A stretch of DNA of 6,725 bases from Lachnospiraceae bacterium. Lineage in GTDB: Bacteria; Bacillota; Clostridia; Lachnospirales; Lachnospiraceae. This document shows positions 4,005 to 6,725 of the stretch, one piece after another. Positions within the stretch are counted from its first letter, which is position 1. Every line of letters starts with the position of its first letter. The notes beneath the pieces were generated by a model. The model was not told the DNA's origin and did no database searches. It worked only from the letters and a program-made list of their open reading frames with translations. The stretch lies in the NCBI GenBank assembly GCA_017477805.1, contig JAFUUM010000029.1:1-6725 (forward strand). Reading direction: 5' to 3'. A program made the position numbers and the translations under genes.

Positions 4005-6725
4005 ATGAAAAAAGAGAAGAAAGAAACAGTGGAGCAACCCGTAAAGATCCAGCCCAGGGACTGCATCCGCATCCGTGGATCGAAAGAGCACAATCTGAAG
4101 AACCTGAGTGTGGATATTCCCAGAAATGAATTTGTGGTTCTGACAGGACTGTCAGGATCCGGCAAATCTTCTCTGGCTTTCGATACCATCTATGCGGAAG
4201 GCCAGAGACGGTACATGGAATCCCTGTCCTCCTACGCGAGGATGTTCCTGGGCCAGATGGAAAAACCCAACGTGGAGAGCATCGAGGGCCTGTCCCCCGC
4301 CATCTCCATCGATCAGAAATCTACCAACCGAAATCCCCGTTCCACTGTGGGCACGGTAACGGAGATCTACGACTATTTCCGTCTTCTCTATGCCCGGATC
4401 GGTATCCCTCACTGTCCCAAGTGCGGCCGTGAGATCCACAAGACCACCGTGGATGAGATGGTGGATTACATCATGGGTCTGAAACCCGGAACGAAGATCC
4501 AGCTCCTTGCTCCCGTGGTCCGGGGCCGGAAGGGTGAGCACGCCAAAGTCTTTGAGCGTGCATCCCGCAGCGGTTATGTTCGTGTCCGGGTGGACGGAAA
4601 CCTCTATGACCTTTCGGAAGAGATCAAACTGGATAAGAACATCAAGCACAGCATCGAGATCGTTGTGGATCGTCTAGTGATCAAAGAGGGTATTGAAAGA
4701 AGGCTCACTGACTCTTTGGAGAACGTCCTGAATCTGGCGGAAGGGCTGGCGGAGGTGGATGTCATCGACGGCAAGCCACTGACCTTTTCTCAGAATTTTG
4801 CCTGCCCGGATTGCGAGATCAGTATCTCCGAGATCGAGCCCAGAAGCTTTTCCTTTAACAACCCCTTCGGTGCCTGCCCGGAATGTACCGGTCTTGGCTA
4901 CCGTATGGAATTTGATGACCGTCTGATGATCCCGGACCGGAGTCTTTCTATCAATGACGGCGCTATCCAGGTCATGGGCTGGGTTTCCTCCTCCAAGGAC
5001 AGCAGTTTTTCCCATGCTCTTTTGGAAGCCATGGCAAAAGAGTTTAAGTTCAGCCTGGATACCCCTTTCGAGAAACTTCCGGAAGATGTACAGGACATGA
5101 TCATCCACGGCACCGATAAAGAAGTAAAAGTAAGGTACAAAGGCCAGAGAGGAGAAGGGGTGTACCCCATCGCTTTCGAGGGCCTGATCAAAAACGTGGA
5201 ACAGCGCTATCGGGAAACATACTCCGAGACTGCAAAGCAGGAGTACGAGGAGTACATGCGCATCACTCCCTGCAAGCTCTGTGGCGGCAGAAGATTAAAG
5301 CAGGAAGCCCTGGGTGTTACCATTCAGGATAAGAACATTTATGACACAACCGTCATGCCTCTTCGCAAGCTCCATGAATTTGTGTCAAACCTTGAGCTGA
5401 CAAAACAACAGTTGCTCATCGGTGAACAGATCATCAAGGAGATCCGGAACCGCGTGGGCTTCCTCATTGACGTGGGCCTGGATTATCTTTCTCTGTCCAG
5501 AGCCACCGCATCTCTTTCCGGCGGCGAGGCCCAGCGTATCCGCCTGGCCACCCAGATCGGATCGGGCCTGGTGGGCGTGTGTTATATCCTGGATGAGCCC
5601 AGTATCGGACTGCATCAGAGGGATAATGATAAGCTGCTGGCAACATTAAAGAGACTCCGGGACCTGGGGAACACTCTGATCGTGGTAGAGCATGACGAAG
5701 ATACCATGTGGGCGGCGGATCATATCGTGGACATCGGTCCCGGTGCCGGCTCCCATGGCGGAGAAGTGGTGGCCCAGGGTACGGCGCAGGAGATCTGCGA
5801 TAATCCCAACTCCATCACGGGACAGTACCTTAGCGGGAAGAAGTTCATCCCCGTTCCGAAAAAGCGGAGAAAACCCACCGGGAAGATCACCATCAAAGGT
5901 GCCCGGGAGAATAACTTAAAGAATATTGACGTGGACATTCCTCTCGGAGTGTTTACCTGCGTTACCGGCGTGTCCGGTTCCGGAAAGAGTTCCCTGATCA
6001 ACGAGATCCTCTATAAGCATCTGGCGGTGAAACTGAACAGAGCCCGCTGCATCGCGGGAGATCATGATGATGTGACCGGCCTGGAGCAGCTTGATAAGGT
6101 CATCAACATCGACCAGTCTCCCATCGGCCGGACCCCCAGATCCAATCCGGCGACTTATACCGGTGTTTTTGATCTGATCAGAGATCTTTTTGCGGCAACT
6201 CCCGATGCCAAGGCCAAGGGTTACAGCAAAGGCCGTTTTTCCTTTAACGTCAAAGGAGGACGCTGCGAAGCCTGCAGCGGTGACGGTATCATCAAGATCG
6301 AGATGCATTTCCTGCCGGATGTTTACGTTCCCTGCGAAGTCTGCGGCGGAAAACGTTACAATCGCGAGACACTGGACGTTCTCTATAAGGGCAAGAGCAT
6401 CTATGATGTGCTGGATATGACGGTGGAAGAGGCACTGACCTTCTTTGAGAACATGCCTTCCATCCGGAGAAAGATCGAGACCCTGAACGACGTAGGTCTC
6501 TCCTACATTAAGTTGGGACAGCCCTCTACGGAACTTTCCGGCGGTGAAGCACAGCGTATCAAACTGGCAACGGAGCTCAGTAAACGCAGCACCGGTAAGA
6601 CTATCTACATCCTGGATGAACCCACCACGGGACTTCATTTTGCGGAGGTCCATAAACTGGTAGAGATCCTCCACAGACTGGCAGACGGCGGCAACACCGT
6701 TGTTGTCATCGAACACAATCTGGAC
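4005..6725 (+). CDS. uvrA: Excinuclease ABC subunit A (UvrA), 3' end cut by window edge
   Basis: UvrA is the dimeric ABC-type ATPase that scans DNA for distortions and hands lesions to UvrB. 907 codons are present. The family is about 940-950 aa, so only the extreme C-terminus is missing. In order: a Lys-rich N-terminus (1-7); Walker A-1 GLSGSGKSS (48-56); the UvrB-binding domain (about 130-250); the insertion-domain zinc site CPDC...CPEC (Cys267, 270, 291, 294); CPKC (137-140) and CKLC (423-426), which form another zinc site in the family; signature 1 LSGGEAQR (504-511); and Walker B-1 YILDEPSIGLH (527-537). The second half has Walker A-2 GVSGSGKSS (655-663), the DNA-binding zinc finger CEAC...CEVC (Cys754, 757, 777, 780), signature 2 LSGGEAQR (844-851), Walker B-2 YILDEPTTGLH (868-878) and switch His904. 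Every expected nucleotide- and zinc-binding residue is present. The ATG at 4005 is the first possible start, since an in-frame stop lies just upstream. No strong separate promoter or LexA box precedes the gene, so cotranscription with uvrB across the 235-nt spacer is likely. Confidence 0.98.
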   Translation, partial: MKKEKKETVEQPVKIQPRDCIRIRGSKEHNLKNLSVDIPRNEFVVLTGLSGSGKSSLAFDTIYAEGQRRYMESLSSYARMFLGQMEKPNVESIEGLSPAISIDQKSTNRNPRSTVGTVTEIYDYFRLLYARIGIPHCPKCGREIHKTTVDEMVDYIMGLKPGTKIQLLAPVVRGRKGEHAKVFERASRSGYVRVRVDGNLYDLSEEIKLDKNIKHSIEIVVDRLVIKEGIERRLTDSLENVLNLAEGLAEVDVIDGKPLTFSQNFACPDCEISISEIEPRSFSFNNPFGACPECTGLGYRMEFDDRLMIPDRSLSINDGAIQVMGWVSSSKDSSFSHALLEAMAKEFKFSLDTPFEKLPEDVQDMIIHGTDKEVKVRYKGQRGEGVYPIAFEGLIKNVEQRYRETYSETAKQEYEEYMRITPCKLCGGRRLKQEALGVTIQDKNIYDTTVMPLRKLHEFVSNLELTKQQLLIGEQIIKEIRNRVGFLIDVGLDYLSLSRATASLSGGEAQRIRLATQIGSGLVGVCYILDEPSIGLHQRDNDKLLATLKRLRDLGNTLIVVEHDEDTMWAADHIVDIGPGAGSHGGEVVAQGTAQEICDNPNSITGQYLSGKKFIPVPKKRRKPTGKITIKGARENNLKNIDVDIPLGVFTCVTGVSGSGKSSLINEILYKHLAVKLNRARCIAGDHDDVTGLEQLDKVINIDQSPIGRTPRSNPATYTGVFDLIRDLFAATPDAKAKGYSKGRFSFNVKGGRCEACSGDGIIKIEMHFLPDVYVPCEVCGGKRYNRETLDVLYKGKSIYDVLDMTVEEALTFFENMPSIRRKIETLNDVGLSYIKLGQPSTELSGGEAQRIKLATELSKRSTGKTIYILDEPTTGLHFAEVHKLVEILHRLADGGNTVVVIEHNLD

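Noticed and set aside
5916..6716. A 266-codon open frame on the minus strand opposite the 3' part of uvrA
   Set aside because: It is a shadow of the strongly conserved uvrA frame, arising from codon bias, with no recognisable motif.

Overview
The window looks like an ordinary chromosomal stretch of a Gram-positive anaerobe, most likely a member of the Clostridia (Lachnospiraceae-like). Three things suggest this: roughly 50% GC coding sequence with Firmicutes-style Shine-Dalgarno sites, a Bacillus/Clostridia-type LexA operator, and a membrane glycosyltransferase whose motifs resemble family 39 proteins common in Lachnospiraceae. The taxonomic guess is inference. It was not tested by any search.

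Layout: (1) Positions 1-1627, minus strand: one uninterrupted reading frame of 542 codons that runs off the left edge. It encodes a polytopic GT-C glycosyltransferase-like protein of the family 39 / ArnT-PMT type. (2) Positions 1628-1798: a divergent control region. It holds a near-perfect LexA (SOS) box, a good sigma-A-type promoter for uvrB, a weaker extended -10 candidate for the leftward gene, and both ribosome binding sites. (3) Positions 1799-3769: uvrB, complete, 656 aa. (4) Positions 3770-4004: a 235-bp spacer almost filled by a 170-bp element with 18/19-nt inverted terminal arms and many internal palindromes, followed by a small hairpin and the uvrA ribosome binding site. (5) Positions 4005-6725: uvrA, 907 codons present. 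The right edge cuts it in the last ATPase motif, roughly 40 residues short of the usual length.

UvrA and UvrB form the damage-recognition half of nucleotide excision repair. UvrA scans for and loads UvrB at lesions, and UvrB then recruits UvrC for incision. The same-strand uvrB-uvrA order behind one LexA-controlled promoter fits an SOS-inducible repair operon. The glycosyltransferase is transcribed away from it and has no evident functional link, except that the LexA box lies in the shared promoter region. I see no phage, CRISPR, toxin-antitoxin or defence system here. The least ordinary pieces are the inverted-repeat element inside the repair operon and the placement of the SOS box.
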